In this document: in pieces, positions 5,413 through 5,949 of the stretch
Layout of the letters: each line of letters starts with the position of its first letter
Position numbering within the stretch: position 1 is the first letter of the stretch
Source of the DNA: Deltaproteobacteria bacterium
Lineage (GTDB): Bacteria; Myxococcota_A; Polyangia; Haliangiales; Haliangiaceae
Length of the DNA: 5,949 nucleotides
NCBI GenBank assembly: GCA_013813945.1
Contig: JACCQV010001212.1
Location: 1 to 5,949, forward strand
Direction: 5' to 3'
Program-made: the position numbers and the translations under genes
The notes under the pieces: model-generated
What the model was told of the DNA's origin: nothing
What the model saw: only the letters and a program-made list of their open reading frames with translations
Database searches by the model: none

Positions 5413-5871
5413 ATGACCACCGCTTCCCGGATCGCTGTGAGCGCCCTGGTGCTCGTCGCGATGCCGCGCCTCGCCGCTGCCGAGCGGGACATCGTGATCG
5501 AGACGCCCGGCGAACGATCGACCGCCAACAAGGCCGCGCTCGGGGGGCTGCTCGGCGCGGGCTTGATCGTCGGTGGGCTCGGCGTGTTCTGGCACCTCGA
5601 CTCGCGGTCGGCAGCGGATGACGTGTCCGCCAGCAAGTTCACCGGGGAGGCGTGGACCGCAGAGGACCGCGCCGTCGCCGACCGCGGCGATCGCTCGAAG
5701 ACACGCGCCACGATCGCCTATGGCATCGGCGGCGCACTGCTGGTCGGTGCGGCGATCGCCTTCATCCTCACCGATCCACCGTCGGAGACCGTGGTGATCA
5801 CACCGCGGGGCACCCCGACGGTCGCACCCACCGAAGGCGGCGCCGTGCTCGGCGGGATGTGGAGCTTCTGA
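5413..5871 (+). CDS. Secreted or inner-membrane protein with two glycine-rich hydrophobic segments (unknown function)
   Basis: The 152-residue product begins with a likely signal sequence: TASR, the hydrophobic stretch IAVSALVLVAM, then a possible signal peptidase I site after LAAA. Two further Gly/Ala-rich hydrophobic segments follow at about 41-61 (LGGLLGAGLIVGGLGVF) and 101-117 (GIGGALLVGAAIAFIL), with a charged, Asp/Arg-rich region of about 40 residues between them. The C-terminus, GGAVLGGMWSF, ends in Phe after a Gly-rich strand. That recalls the ends of some envelope proteins of myxobacteria, but this is only an impression. The ATG at 5413 is chosen because it starts the signal peptide; the frame is open much further upstream, where it runs antisense to the PilZ gene. 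No good Shine-Dalgarno is seen. The stop overlaps the next start by one base (TGATG), so the two genes form an operon. I do not recognise the family; an envelope role is likely. Confidence 0.8.
   Translation: MTTASRIAVSALVLVAMPRLAAAERDIVIETPGERSTANKAALGGLLGAGLIVGGLGVFWHLDSRSAADDVSASKFTGEAWTAEDRAVADRGDRSKTRATIAYGIGGALLVGAAIAFILTDPPSETVVITPRGTPTVAPTEGGAVLGGMWSF
5861..5864 (+). promoter_or_regulatory. Ribosome binding site GGAG for the lipoprotein at 5871
   Basis: GGAG lies six bases before the ATG at 5871 and inside the last codons of the upstream gene. It supports this very short visible reading frame as a real gene start. Confidence 0.55.
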
Positions 5872-5949
5872 TGCGCGCTGCAGCAGCCCACGCTCTGGTT
5901 GCCCTCGCGATCACGGCATGCACGCCCGACATCGCACCGGGCGCGTACC
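5871..5949 (+). CDS. Lipoprotein, N-terminal end (3' partial)
   Basis: The ATG overlaps the stop of the previous gene in TGATG, and the frame stays open to the window edge (26 residues visible). It reads as a lipoprotein signal: one Arg at position 2, a hydrophobic core (AHALVALA), and the lipobox ITAC with the lipidated Cys at 17, then TPDIAPGAY. The +2 residue is Thr rather than Asp, so in a Gram-negative cell an outer membrane destination is expected. Nothing of the mature domain is visible. It is co-translated with the 5413 gene, which suggests a shared envelope function. Confidence 0.75.
   Translation, partial: MRAAAAHALVALAITACTPDIAPGAY

Noticed and set aside
5293..5595. 101-residue N-terminal extension of the PilZ protein
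   Set aside because: It overlaps the signal peptide region of the divergent gene at 5413 and reads as low-complexity Gly/Arg/His sequence without domain features.

Overview
The window is high-GC DNA (roughly two thirds G+C by eye), with genes packed almost end to end. The signalling content and architectures (receiver-only proteins, a PilZ domain fused to a receiver, a long PP2C phosphatase, several lipoproteins) suggest a delta-proteobacterium of the Myxococcota type. This is an inference from style and content; no rRNA or other phylogenetic marker is present.

Layout. (1) Positions 1-264 hold the C-terminal end of a GGDEF diguanylate cyclase on the + strand. (2) It converges, one base apart, on a minus-strand gene (266-1054) for a protein with two receiver domains: the first complete, the second degenerate. 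(3) Divergent from that, after about 50 bp, a tight + strand operon runs 1105-3931: a small all-helical protein, a 620-residue PP2C-type Ser/Thr phosphatase with a long unrecognised helical extension, and a second small helical protein ending in a coiled coil. The first two genes overlap by GTGA; the second and third are 2 bp apart. (4) It converges, 3 bp apart, on a two-gene minus-strand operon (5292 to 3935): a PilZ plus degenerate-receiver protein whose stop overlaps (ATGA) the start of a multi-spanning membrane lipoprotein. (5) After a 120-bp divergent gap, a + strand pair begins at 5413: a secreted or membrane protein of 152 residues, then a lipoprotein that runs off the window.

How it may fit together. 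A c-di-GMP synthase and a c-di-GMP receptor flank a phosphatase operon and two proteins with receivers, so this looks like a local signalling cluster linking cyclic-di-GMP, phospho-Asp receivers and Ser/Thr phosphorylation. The strands alternate, so co-regulation is not shown. The least explained part is the PP2C operon. Its phosphatase extension and both flanking proteins seem, by eye, to share a helical module, possibly related to the RsbR-type N-terminal sensory domain. No mobile element, CRISPR array, tRNA or rRNA was seen, and there is no gene-free stretch over 300 bp.
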